Shown here one piece after another: positions 20,052 through 34,000 of a stretch of DNA of 64,000 nucleotides; the first letter of the stretch is position 1, and each line of letters begins with the position of its first letter. The notes beneath the pieces are model-generated. The model was not told where the DNA came from and made no database searches. It was given only the letters and a program-made list of their open reading frames with translations. Made by a program: the position numbers and the translations under genes. The DNA comes from Plantago major (taxonomy: Eukaryota > Streptophyta > Magnoliopsida > Lamiales > Plantaginaceae), in assembly GCA_026545765.1 (NCBI GenBank), contig CM048839.1, positions 90,672,914-90,736,913 of the forward strand, read 5' to 3'.

Positions 20052-22379
20052 CGTTCATTCGTGTATGTTCAATTCCACTCTATGGAGTACAACAATAACA
20101 ATGCAATCCACAATCTTCGTTCGAAAGACAACTGTAGAAAGTTAGAACGGACGTTCGTTCATTCAACAATGGAGGTTCTTATCAATGGAGAGGAGTTTTT
20201 CTTCGAAATTCAGTGGCGGTTATGCTTCAGTGAGCAGAGATGATTGCAATTTGCAGGGGTTTGATGGAAAATCAAGTTTTTTTCATTTTATTTAATTAGG
20301 GCTTTAATGGAGATCGTAATCAGCTAGGATTAATCATTTTATTATTATTTGAATAATAATGAATGATTTTTTTTAATTAAATTGGAAAATAAATTAATTA
20401 AAACATGTTGATTGGTTGACCCAGTTGAGAAGAAGGAAGTGCTGGCGTGGACCAATTAGATGGTGTGACTTGTGAGTTAGCTGACATCACATCGCTTTTT
20501 TGACTGGGAAAATACGAATATTTGGCAACAAGTTCAACTTTTTATTTTAAGACATTTCAATTTAAACTTTTTATTTTTGAATAAAAAATATATATCCTAC
20601 TTTATTCATTTTATCATACTATTCCATACTACATTCTTTTTATTCATAACCAATCCATTCCTATATTTTGTATATGTCCGAGGAAACATTTTGGTTTGAT
20701 ACCATAAGTTAACTTGGCTTTTCTGAGATGAAAAAAAATGTTCGACAATATATTTAGTTGAACAAATTATTAATTCGACGTTATTTATGTGCGTAAGAGG
20801 GACATACTCCCAATTTCGATATCATTTAGTTATTACTCATATTTTTTAATTGGGTCTAAACAATTGTATGTTTAATTAAAAGATTTTCAAAAAATATAAC
20901 ACTGTTTTTTATTCAATTTTAAAAACCGTAAATAAACGAGTAAAATCCTAATTAATACAAGAAATGAATGAAAACTCACAAATTAAATTGCCTATAAAAT
21001 TCAACTACCATTAAGTGGCAAGAGTGGAAACCATAAAGTGCTAACATGACCAAATAGGTCAATTAATACATCAAAATGTTTAGTAAATCAAGGAGACTAG
21101 CCAATAAATAGAAGACCACTCTTCCATTGCACTCAAAAGCTTCTTATACACTCCACAATACTTAATTTAAAAAAAAAAAAATGTTTCACCTCCACTCTCT
21201 CGAGTCTCGGTCACCATTCAACGGTCACCTTCCTCTCACTAAATCTTGCATGCAATATGTGCATATAAGAATCACACTTTCAATCTTCAACCCTATATTT
21301 TGCAAGACAAACTAACCTATCCCAATTTCTTCTTATCCTTGTGCTAGGTAAAGATCAAGAAGAAAAAATCTTTCACAAGGGAGAATCAATTAAACAAGAG
21401 GTAAGATGCTAGAAAACTCTTCCCCTTTTGCTCTCCCAAAAAATCGATCATGTAGAATTATGTGTGCGTGCATGTAAATATACTCCTACATTTCTCTTGG
21501 AACTCACTCATTTTTATTCCCTTTATCCTCATCATTTTCTTGCTCGGTATAGGTACATAATCCAAAAGAGCAAACCCCTTGGGAGTCCACTTTTATTTTT
21601 GGAATGGAAATGTATCTACTTGAAAGTTGAAACCTTCGTCCATAGTTTGTGCATGAGCTAAGATGACATGCCTTCCTGAAAAAGAATCCGAAACATTTGT
21701 GACAATCTAAACTCATAACCAAAAACTAAAAAGTAAGTTTTCTGATTGACGGTATCTAGAAGACAGAGATCATCAATGTTGTTAATCAAAACATCTATAA
21801 TGTCAACATTGGTGTTTAATTAATAATATAGTAGACGATTTTCATGAAAATATAAGTTTATATCTGGATAAGTCATTGAAAACTAAATTTCAAAAACTTT
21901 ACTAAAATCTACTACTATACCAGAAACCAGTTTTTCATCACTCCGCTAAAATTGGATTTCTGAGTAGACTGCTTACCTGCCAGATACGAGACGGTACCGT
22001 TATACCGTACATCAAGAAGGATAAAAGGAAAGATTTATAAACATAATGCCGAGAAACTCAAGTGCGGAGCTTTGTTCTATATTTTTGATGCAGTATCCTG
22101 GGGGTTAACATACGAAACACAACAGGCATTACAAAAAACACCATAAACTTATCAGAAATATAATAATGCTGCAAATAATCACAACTCTAATCATAATTTC
22201 TACCGTAAGTTCTAGTATTGTTATGTGATCCCTGAAATGAGTCCTACCATAAATTTCTTAAAATCACCTTGGTGCCGCTACAGAACTGAACAGATAAGCA
22301 GCTGATAACAAAAAAGCTGCACAACAATTAACATCCTGCTTTACATATTGCTCAGCATACCAGACCCCGTCAGATGTAA
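20052..22379. other. intergenic between the AGTRAP-like gene and NUP214
   Basis: The side next to 20051 should hold the AGTRAP-like promoter and leader. The side next to 22380 is the NUP214 3' UTR. Between about 21120 and 21410, a pyrimidine-rich stretch with GCATATAAGAATC (possible TATA element) ends at AACAAGAG/GTAAGATG, which looks like a plus-strand leader exon with a splice donor. No coding exon follows that I can see. Confidence 0.4.
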
Positions 22380-25067
22380 CTATCGCCTCATTTGGGTGAA
22401 GAGCTCCGAGGGAGGTTTAGTGGTATCTGAACCACCACCGAAGGCAGAGAAACCACCACCACCACCGCCCTGCTGGTTAAAAGCTCCAAATCCACCACCT
22501 AGCAATATTTAGAAAACTGTCAGATACACCACATGAAATCAAAGCAATCATATATTATTACCACAAATTTGTGAAACTTAAACAAGCACCAAAACATTAT
22601 GACCACCTTATCAAGACAAGGCACCTACCTATTCACAGATACAGCATAAGGCAACTATGACATAAACCTCAACTGAAAAGAGAATATCCTTGCAACTAAT
22701 CATCTTAGCAGAATAAATGATATTTTTCTCAGGTCATTCTTGAGTTAGATAAACAAGCACATATGCAGTCCTTACCTGAAACTGGAGCTCCAGAACCCAC
22801 AGCAGCAGAAAATCCACCCCCTGACGTTGCAGCAGCAGCAAAGCCTCCAACAGCCTTTCCAGCTGCTGCAAATCCCCCAGCAGCAGATGCCAAACTTGCA
22901 AATCCACCACCTGTAGCAGCAGAAGAGAATCCACCTCCAAATCCACCAGAAAAAACACCCGCAAAACCACCACCAAAGCCAGTTGGAGAAGCAGTGCTTC
23001 CTGGTATACCAGCTCCAACCTGTCTGGCCTGACCAAAAGAACCAAGTACTGAACCAAGTGCTTGTTGGCCTACTCCCATTTGTGCTGGCTGGCCGAATCC
23101 ACTCCCTCCGGAAACTTGACCAGAATTACCAGTTCCAAATCCACCAGAAAAGGGAGCTGCAGTTGTTGACTGCAGGGGTTGAGATGATGGGAAGCTAAAA
23201 GATGCTGGACGAAACAGCTCGCCACTCGGAGGCGGCATTGTAAATGGAGACGTGGAAGAGTTCGTATCTTTGTTTAGGGAAGCCACACTAAACGGATTTG
23301 ATCTTGCAGTGGCAGGATTAGGAGTTGTACCAAGTCCAAAGCCGCTAAGGTTCCCTAACGTGAAGGCAGTTGTCGGATTGGTCTCAGGGGCTTCCTCTTC
23401 CATGTCTTCCTCGGAAGAATCATCTGAAACAGCACTCTTCAAATTCCCAAGATTCGAAAAAATTGATTGTGCAACTGGAGATGGAGATTCGGCGTGAGCA
23501 GGCTGTTCAGTCTTCGCAACTGATCCAAAAATTGACGTAGAGTTTGATGAGGTGCCTGAATCAACTTGAGATCCAGATTTTTTGTCTGTTGACTGTTCAG
23601 CTGGCGTAGGTGATGCTGAGGGTCCACGATTCAAATCAAGTGTGGATATTGTTGACACAGGTTGTGAGGCTGAGACCAGGGTCTTAAGATCCTTTTCCGT
23701 TGTTGAAAGCTTATATGCAACTGGAGCTGGTAACTGAGAATTCTGCTCAGTTTTTGAACCATGCATTGCAATAGATTCAGAGGTTGATGTTAGAGATTTA
23801 GGCTTGACAATGGTGGAAGAAGAGGATACAGGTGAAAGATTTTGAGGAGTTGACAAAGGCAAGGTAGAAGGAGCTGGTTCCTGAGATTGTGATGTGTTCT
23901 GTTTTGCAGCAACAGTGTCATCAGAAGTAGGTGGGACAGGGAATACAATCTGTGAAGATGGCTTTGACACAAAAGATGAAAACACCGGCACAGTGTTACT
24001 TGTGTTTGATGGTGAACCAAAAGCTGGTTGCAGTGGAGTAGTAGCTGGCCCACCATTGTGCCGTACTGATGCACTGAGAGCTGAATTGAAAGCAGATGAA
24101 GTAATTGGAATTTTGAATTCAGAGGATGTATTCTTACTCTCAGTCGCTATGAAAGTACTTTTCTGATTCCCGCTAGCATAAAACCCAGCCTTGGAATTAG
24201 TTGAATTCTCAGTGATATTAGAGGATTGTTTCAGTGACTGCTTGGGTAATCCTGTGGATGTGGATTGAGCTGGACTGAGGCTGCGAGCAGATGGCTCGGA
24301 GAATTTAGACTTGCTACCACCAAAAGAATTGATAGTTCCCCCAAAATGTAAAGTATCTGTTGGCTTTTCATCAGTCGGTCTAAAAGCTCCTAATTCACCA
24401 ATTTGGGACACTTTAGGCTTAGACATGGATTGTGGCAACGATTTTGGAAATCCAAAGTTAGATGAGCCTTGGGTTCCATTATCTTGCAATGCAGCTTCCC
24501 TTTGGGACAAATATGCTGATGCCATAGCATTGGACTGTTTTTCTGCTCCTTCTGAGGTACCTGCAGACGTCACAATTTACGAAGTGTACAAATTCTTAAG
24601 TTCATTTGTCATGAAACTGCAAGTTCAGCATATTTACTTGGGATTTACTTCCACCACCAGTCCCTAGGAGAGGAAAGGACCTCACCTCGGGCTTCCACAA
24701 ACCAAGTCCGAGGTTAGATTTCTTTTTTTAGAAACCCATGAATGGTGGGTTGGACATGTGCATTTTTGTTATTTAATATTCCCATTCCTCCGTCTGAACA
24801 CCCATATGCGTAAATTGTGCATCTTTGTACAGTGTACATAAGAGAAAGTATGGTTAACTCTACATCTCCACTTAAGATAGCATTATTACCTTTGCTTTTG
24901 TTATGACTCAAAGAGGGCCTGGGGGAACTCCAAGTTCCTGCTTGAGGAATTTCAGGATTCTTCTGCAACTGAACTACGATACCTGATCGGCTTGAACTCC
25001 CCTTCTCAACATCTTTAACTCGCATCCTGCTTACAGTTGTTTTAGGAGGCTCAAAGGAAGCCCAACT
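22380..25067 (-). CDS. NUP214: NUP214 C-terminal FG-repeat exons 15-17
   Basis: Exon 16 (1,785 nt) is Ser/Thr/Pro/Gln-rich with scattered FG dipeptides: [27 protein letters not shown], then a dense Gly-Phe tail including [25 protein letters not shown] and GGFGGGF. An acidic patch ([12 protein letters not shown]) divides the Ser-rich and Gly-rich parts. Exon 17 encodes [10 protein letters not shown], a Gly run, and ends [13 protein letters not shown] repeats form the disordered mesh that binds transport receptors. Confidence 0.92.
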
Positions 25068-28000
25068 CTGCATTATGTAGTCAAGGCTGATGAATCATGT
25101 AATGACTCTTGAACAATTTTAAAGAACTTTAAATCAAGGAATTATCAATAAAAGTCACAGGTGCCTTTGACTTCCTCAAACTTTTTGGGTAACCAATGTT
25201 GTGCAACTGATAAATAACCAAGACATATATGCCATCCTAACCTAATACGAAAGACTATGAATATATAATATTCAGGTTAAAATGCTCAATAAACTTTGAG
25301 TGCTTGTACATCTTCCCTTTCAGTCCCCTGACTTCCTCTCCAGCTCACTTCGTTATCCATCATTTCTAGAGCGGGGATCAAGATCAAGCGTAATGGTGAA
25401 TGTACTTGGATTTCCAGTAACTACCATGCTTGGAAACCAAGAATTATAACCTAACAAGGAGTCAGATAAGATTTAAATAGGTCATGAGCACATAGTTGTG
25501 ACAACTGGCGGAGCTAGGGGTTCCAGTCGGGTCACTCCTTCCATCCCATTTCAAACTACACACATTTCATGCTCAGTGCCCCCACTTAAAATTACACAAC
25601 CAAAGCAACCTTTTATAATTTTCTGCTCAACTAATACATCACTCGCTATTTATTTATCAGTCTTTACTTATCACTCTTTACTAAACAATACCCCACTAAC
25701 AGTTCCAATTACAGCTTTTTACTCATTATTTAAACATATATCCCCATAAAACACCACTTCTGTTTTTTTTTCTGTGTTCAGCACACGATGTGTGGTTTCA
25801 ATTGGAGCGGAGGATGTACATAGTATCGAATTGTTATTACCACTGCTTTTGGTCAGATGACAATTTATGTGTACAGTGTGGGAGGTTCGACACACTGGAA
25901 TTCCATTCTTATCCATCTTCTCTTTTATTTCCCAATTACTCCATGTCATTTTGAATTTCTATCCCATCTCCATATGCCATATCTATCATTTATCTCTAAT
26001 CTCTTTATGTCAATCTACATTCTCATCTTCTCTCCATATGCCATTGTATATTGCATTCTACTTGTATTAACAGTTTAACGCTACTCCCTCTTTCCCGCCG
26101 CTTGTCTCGCTTTCCTTTTATTGCTGTCCCGTTGCCTCATTCCCAAAATAGCAAAAAAGTAAACTCCCACTACCACTATCCTTCTTACTTTATTATCTCT
26201 CTCATACTCTTTCCATTCTTTATCATTTCTCTCTCCTATCTCTCATACTTTCTCCATTCTTTATCATTTCTCTCTTACAACAAACTATAAACTATTGGAT
26301 TTCTTAAAAACAGTGTCGAAAAGAAGCGAGAAAAGCTTAGCGGGACGGAGGGAGTACTTTTCAACAATTTTGGGTTTTTTTAGTAAAAAATATTAAATGA
26401 TTTGATACACAGTACTAGTTACCCACTACAACTCCTTCGAGGAAATCGAATAATACTATGATAGTATGTAACAAAGTAAAAAATTATGAAACACACACTC
26501 ATGTCATATTTTTTGGACAACTAGGTGAAACTATGGAAATTACTAATATAGCTCATCCTGTTATGGTTACTATTATTTTTGGACACACACACACACATAT
26601 TCCTTATAATTTTCTAATATTATCTTTTAAATATATACTCCCTCCGTCCCGGATTCAATTACCAACGGGCCCGGGCACAAGTTTTATAAAGAAAAAAAAG
26701 TAGGAAATGGATTGAATAAAGTAGGAGTGATAGTAAACAAAGTATGAGAGAGTGTGAATAAAGTAGGAGAGATATTTTCCATTAAAGGGATGAGAAGTTG
26801 AAATCGGGACGTCCCAAAATGGAATGCGTTGAATTTGGGACGGAGGGAGTAGTTCTGAAATTCATTTTCTACAAGTCGTATTTTTCTCAAGAGACTGTAA
26901 TACGGGCTAACCACCAACCCTGCAACAGGATTCGCCAATGCTTGTGACATCAAAACTCAGAATGAAGCATCAAGCACATTGAATTTCACTAAGCCAATAG
27001 GCTAGAAACATTACCCGGTCCAATGAGTCACGGCGTCGCCTTGCAGTCTCTGGTTCAAATTTCTTAGTGTTGCTGGTTTGGTTTCTTCTAGACTGTTCTT
27101 TAGTCCCAGCAGAAGATGATGTTATCAACTGCTCTTTATGTGGAGTACTAAATGTGCTATCCCTACCCGGGGATCTATGAGAGTCTCCAACATAGGAGAG
27201 GCCGATTGACTCGAACAGCTTTCTTTTTGCATCATGTTTTGCAGAAGATTCAATACTCAAAGTAGCCATCTGTTCTGAAAGACACCCAGCGTGCTGCTCC
27301 GCGGCTGCTAATTGTGCAGTTATTGTGTTATGTAAACTGAGCAAGGATTTAATTTGCCTGCCAGGGAGAAACCAATCAACAATTTGCTACAGAGACATGA
27401 CAACTTTGTATGGAATCAAATGTGTGTTCTCTCTGTACGCTACTCTAGTTATACAAACTAAAATAAATTGTTGCAGGTACATATTCGAATCATTAAAGGC
27501 TAAAAGACAGTCATATCTAACAGCCAAGATATCAAAATGGCTAAAGACCAGGGATTTAGCAACTTGTTGGCAAAAGAGTCTCACATAAATGGTAGCTGGG
27601 AAAGAATTAAGGTAGAAGGTTACGGGAAGAGAGAACATTAACGAATCTGAGAGAAATCGACCAAATAAGGGCAGGTAAAGAACTATGATAGATCAAGATA
27701 ACTATTTCAGTGTGTTATCCACATCCAATGATCAAATCTCAGAATGCTGTATCCTGAGCTAATAAATCAGGCTAGGCTTGGAAATACAATCTACGTGAAC
27801 ATGCAACTGTACAATCCCATCTCAAGCAGTAAGATAACTTGCTCAGATTTGCCAAATCAACAAGAACCATAAATAAGTTAATATATCATTTTCTAATATA
27901 ATCCATCTCCGTTCCAGTCATCACTAGTTAGTCGATGCCTACTAGTTACAAAGTAAACTAATTTACCAAATCAACAAGTTTCCTACATTTCCGACTCAGT

Positions 28001-31000
28001 ATTCACATAAGTTTCATTCAAATAGTAATTTATTGACCCCCCCCCCCCGGACCAAAGAAAAAAACACACACAATATGTTCGAAGAAAGAGCTCCAAAGCT
28101 ACGAGGATGCAATAGTAAATACTCCCTCAGTTTATTATGAACATTCACATTGTACATATATGGCATTTTTTGCAAGCATTCACTTTCCTTTATGGAAACC
28201 CACCATCTCTACTTATATATTATTCGCACATCCACTGTCAAGCTTTCTCTCATCCATCACCAACTTAAATAATATATTAACTCCAGAAATCATTTTTTTA
28301 TCTTACCATCTTAAACTTTGTGCCAAATGAAATCTGAAATTCTGAATGATTTTTTTAAAGGCAGGAAGTATAAAGGTGTTACAAAAAGGCTCAACGGGTA
28401 TTATGCAGAGTATGGGCCGTCAGACGATCAGGAACCTCACACACACATATGCACAAATAAAGAAAGAAACACAAGTTCCAACAATTTAATGCCCGCAGAG
28501 ATACCTCGAGTTTCCGGACCAACTCCTTGAAGCACTTTGATGTCTATGTATTTCACCATCATCCCCAAACTTACTGAGTTCCAAAGCGTTAAAATGCCTC
28601 TCCAGGTCAATCATTTGGTTGGTCAACTCCTGGAAAATTCTATAGTATTTCAGGAAAGAGGGATGTATCATGTATGTATGCATATCGAATTATTGATTTG
28701 AAAAGAAAAAATTATTAATCAGAGAATCCTAGCAGTTAAGGTCAACCGGAATTCACCTGGTTTAAATCTAATATACATCTTCGCTTCAGGTCAAGTTCAG
28801 AACTCAACTTTTGACGATTCCAGAGTTCCCAATATCTGCTATCTGTGGCTTGTTTAAAGATTCCCTCCATATATACTTTCCTGACCAGAACTGAAACAGG
28901 ATTGGAGAGCCCATTGAGTTAAAGCATGGTATCAGTACTTTGTAAGTTAAAAAAAAAGTAAATTTCAATAACAATAAGCAACAGTACCTCTACTGTTTAG
29001 CTCAATGAAAGTCATGATTACTTTATCAAACCAAAAAAGAAAAAAAAAAAAAAAAAAAAGCAAAAAAGACATAGCATTATGTTGCATAACACAAAGACCA
29101 GAAAGTCCTTGAGAAACCTTACAAAGAACAAGTATCTGAAAAGTTTTAGTGATTTTCACCCCATAGGAGACATCACTGCTATTGTAAAATCAAGCTTCTT
29201 CGGACTCATTCAATGCACTATGTTAAAATCAAGCTTCTTCGGACTCATTCAATGCACTATGTTAAAATCAAGCTTCTTCGGACTCATTAATCAATTATGT
29301 AAGAAGATAATGACAACAAAAAACGAATATGACAAAATATCTAAATCATAGAATAATAAAATCAAGAGGCAACTAATCCCCATTATCTTTTATGCATAAA
29401 TAATAATGAGATTTATACTAGTAATTATCATCAATAACATCCAGAAATCACCAGAATGAACGGTATTCCAGATTTGTTCAGAAGAAAACGCATCACTTGG
29501 AGGAGCAATAGTGATTTGCTAGCTAGTAGCAAGTGACATGAAGATTTCATATACTAAGTGTTTTGTATCACTCAAGGAGAATAGGCCGTTCACAATCTAC
29601 CCTTATAAATGGATCAAACATAGTTGGGAGGTTACAACTTCCAACTATTTTCTTCTATAGTATGGGTAGATTATGCAGATTGGTACCTGCTTCTGGAAAA
29701 GGATACTCATTGATCTGGAGTCTAGACGTGAGAAACATTCAAATTTTATTTTCAACTTAGTTTTTAGTGGCATTGTTCTGGTCCTTTCACACTATTGCTA
29801 TTTGCTTCACGTTCCATGTGTGCCCAAATAGTTTTGCTACCAATTGACGCTGTTATCTAATCAATATGGTTTTTCTTTATTGCAGAGTAGAGTATAATAG
29901 CAAGAGGCTAGCCATAGGCATTTGTTAGACTATATCTTGTTCTGTTTAGAAGTATTTAGGCTGACACTTCCTCCGAATAATTGTATTCAACTGTTGAGCC
30001 TAGCTGGAGGTCGTTGAACTCTCTTGCCACTCTCCTTAATAAAACCCCCATCACTCCGTACTTCAGCAAACATAAAAATATAAAGGGTCCAACAGTTTAA
30101 GCATCGTCATTTACCATGGGTTAACTGATATAGACAGAAAACAAACCTTGAATTGTTTTGTCAAGCAAAAATTGAACCTCCCTCGACTGATCATCGAGTA
30201 ATCCCTGCATTTTCATGAGAAAAATTAGAATCAGAATGGTCATCACTAACCACTGAATGCAATTACTGGGCATTAGACAGTTCAGATATATACACATGCA
30301 TACTCCCTTGGTTTTTTACAAGTGATGCATTTGTGTTTGGCACATTTGCTAAGGATGCGTAAAAAAGGAATGATTTATGGAGGTATAATATTGATAAATT
30401 TGTAAGTAGGTAATAAAAATACTCCCTCCATTTCGGAGAAAGTGTTACAATTTGGATTTGCACCAATTTTAAGAAAAAGTAGAAAGTACAAGTGGGCCCC
30501 ATGATTATTAGAGATTAAATGAGTGGCATATTGTAATAAAAGTGAAAGGTAGGGAGTTTTATTATTTAATTAGTTTCCATAAATGGAAATTGTAACACTT
30601 TTAGTGAAACGCCGGAAATGGAAAGTTGTAACACTTTTTCTGAAATAGAGGGAGTATGAGAGAAGGGTAGTAAAGTACTTCTAACAAATTAAGATAGTGG
30701 GTTTCCAAAAAGTAAAATGTATAACTTGTTTAAAAGCGCCCAAAATGACATAATGTAACACTTGTACAAAAAAAACAAAGGGATTAAGGGAGTAGTTTGT
30801 ATGTATAAAGATGCAAAAGTTAAATATAAAACGACTCAGGTGCAAATAAAGGCATTCATTTGAAACGCTAATGCAGCATATTAAGCAAAAATGATTCAGT
30901 AAACTTTGACTGAGTGACTCTGTGATAAATTATGGCGATCTGCATTTAATGACAGCTCAGCGGTCAGTTGTATCACATAAGATTGGTTTCATGTGAATCT

Positions 31001-34000
31001 CTTGTAGTAAGGATTCCAGTTAAGTTAACTGGAAATCTTACTACAAGAGATTCAAATGAGACCAATCTTACGTGATACAACTGACCACTCATTTCTCTTT
31101 TGATTTCTAGCTTTGGATGTATCCTGGAGCATGAACAATTCTTCTGCCATGTATTTAGATTGTCCTCACCTTATTATTTATACAGACTTCAAATAATTAC
31201 TTCCCACAACTTCGCAAATTCTACAACTTTAATAGATTGATCTACTTGAATACATTATAAGAAAGGAAGAGAACTATTTTGCTCATTTTCCTAATTAGAC
31301 CAACATGTATGTGTGTCCATTCTAGACATAATTTAGGATAACTTTTTCTATATTTTATTTGGTGTCACAATCAACTATGCCCATCAGATACCCAAACCTT
31401 CCTTTCTCAGACAGCCATCATGGTAGACAGAAGTCAATGAAGTACTCTAATTCAGATTTAAATAGAAACCAGACCTGATGACTGACCAAATAGGGCTTAG
31501 GAAAAGAGTAACAATGCACTCAACAGTTATGACATATGCAAGAGAAGGCTACCTAAATTGATTTAGTCAAGCTAAACCGGTTTATTCTTATTTTTCATTG
31601 TAGATGCATTTTCATCAAAGAACATATATATGAAAGGAGAACAAACCCTCCACATTCTGCATCTGTCAGAAAGAGCCCACATGCCATCTTCTAATCCGAC
31701 AACATCATTTTCTTGAGCTGTTATGCAAGCATCTAAAAAACCACCATGTCCTTGAATACCTTCTAGAAGTTTATCCAACTTTTTGGCCATCTCTTCAACC
31801 TAAAGGTTCAGGTATATAGGAAAGTCAGACGACATAAGCAGGTGATCATACATACAGAATTTCCAGATGATCAGATCTAGAAACTGAAAGGGAGCTGAGC
31901 TGCCATTAAATGCACATCACCATAATTAATCTCATGAACATAAACAACAAATAAGTATGTACATTTCCAAACTGCTTCGGTGCGTTTTGAGCCGAGGTTG
32001 AGAATGCTACTGTAGATGAAGTTGCAACAGATTCCTTTTTTAATGCAGAAGTAAAAGATTTTAGGGAAGGACCACTTTCATCCAGGGGCGCCTGGACAGG
32101 ATATTGAGGCGCCGGTTGTCTATTCCCCTGTACAGTGGATCCCATCTGACCAGCAGAAGAGAATGCAAGAGGAGTATTGATCTTGTCCTTTACATCTGTA
32201 GGGTCGCGAAGAACTCTCCCAGCAGACTGCAATGCAGGTTTGTCAGAAGTACCACCTGGTTGAGGCCATGAAAACTTTCCAGCAGTTCTCAAAGTATCAT
32301 TCGACCAGGTTGAAGACAATGCACCTGGTAAATCTTTTGCTGGAACTTTACCTAATGGCTCCACTCTGTGACCCAATTGTGGAGAATTGCCCACAGGTTT
32401 ACTGGAGAGATCGTCTTTAACCGGGAACATATGTGGACTAGATTTAACTTCAGCTACTGGTTGTTTTTCAGCAGTTTTATCCAGGTTGTGAAATATTGAG
32501 AGGGATTTTTCCGGCTCATCCACTTCCACTTTCCGAAAGTTTTCAATTGGTTTCAGTCCCGTGTTTTTTGAGACAGTCTGCTCTTCTGATCGAAGGTTTA
32601 CGTGAAAAGAAGACGGTGGCTTGTCGTATGTGGAAGTAGCCTTAACATCTGTCTTTCCAAATTCAGGCCTGGTAAGTTCATGAGATTCAGACTTCAAAGC
32701 AGTTTGCTCGTTAGTTTCCTCAGCCGTTATAGGTACCTGAGTAGCATTGTCTTCGTCATCAGAAACAGCATACTCAGGTGATGATGAAGCACCTACAGCA
32801 CTATATTGAAGTAGTTAATCATAATGAAGCTTCCAAGGGCCATTCCAAACACCCAAGGAACAGCTAATTACAAAAAAATAGAAACATCGTAACAGCCTTA
32901 CCTGAAAAAGTGAAAAGCTGAAATCTTTCCATCAATGGTTACACATAGGATAACACAACATGGTGAAACTTCTACTTCTTGATCTCCAAGTGTCAATTGA
33001 ATATTCTCATTCTGCGAAACCTTGTCAACACAGAGTCCTAAGAGGACGTTTTCATCACCATTGTCTGAGACAGAAGTAATTCGATGTCAGAGATTGTTAT
33101 TATCCTGAAGCATGCCAGTTGGATGACAACTGATTTCCTGAACCAAGTGTGAAGATCTACATCACTATGAAACATGCTCTATTCTTACTTTCCAGATCTT
33201 CATAGTGCACTTACATGAGAAAACTACCTCCATAGTCCATACCCCCGCCACTCCCCTGGGACTTTTACCCATCATAGTGTTTAAGGATTAAGCAGTAACC
33301 ATAAGTGAAATTACCATCTTCTTGTAGTGTAAAAACTAAAAACAAAGGAAAAAAAAACAAGTATCATGGGTTTTACTCTCCAACAGGCACAATATATATA
33401 TACAGATAGCACCCGGAATATACATATATGAACTGAACACCATTGCATGGTGAACCACATGTAGCAACGTGCAAACATAAATCAAATCACTGTGTGTCTT
33501 AAATACAAATTGTTAAAATTGTGGCACCTTGAAAATCATCCATATGAAAAGACCAAGCATCGTCAAGAATTTCAACTGCAGAAGCTTCATTCTCCTCATT
33601 TCCCGTTGGCCAGCTAAACAACCCAACACTCCGGGACAGATTCCTGTTGGCTATAAATGCAACCCCACTGTAACCAACAGAAACAATACAAAATGTGAAA
33701 TCTGTTACTGAGTAGCCTGGCAAAGTACCGATCTGCTAGAAGTCGGTGTAACTGGTAAAGTATTGTTAATGACAATCTGTCAGTATTTGTTGCATCCAGT
33801 ACTGTTATTAGCTATAGAGAAATTAATGGAATTATAGAAACCTTGATAAACACTATGTTTACATGGCAGCGGATTGCTGGTGTATGGGTTAATATTATGT
33901 AAGGGCCTCTAGACTCTAGAGATGCATGCTCCTGCATCAGAAGAGGCAATCACAAGTTGACTAGAAGGCACTAAAAATATCGTACGAGATCCAGGAAATT

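Noticed and set aside
19643..20243. Plus-strand 157-aa and extra minus-strand ORFs over the AGTRAP-like exon 1
   Set aside because: They overlap the hydrophobic exon 1 frame, whose splice phase and membrane pattern are convincing.
21655..21690. Resemblance of GAGCTAAGATGACATGCC to miR169
   Set aside because: The match needs a gap and two changes, and no complementary arm lies nearby to form a hairpin.
22734..24667. Many alternative-frame ORFs on both strands across 22.7-24.7 kb
   Set aside because: They are shadows of the large NUP214 FG exon, which is fixed by its splice phases and FG motifs.
29038..29060. Long A-run as the tail of a retroposed gene
   Set aside because: No coding or SINE-like body precedes it and no target duplication was seen; intronic A-runs are common here.
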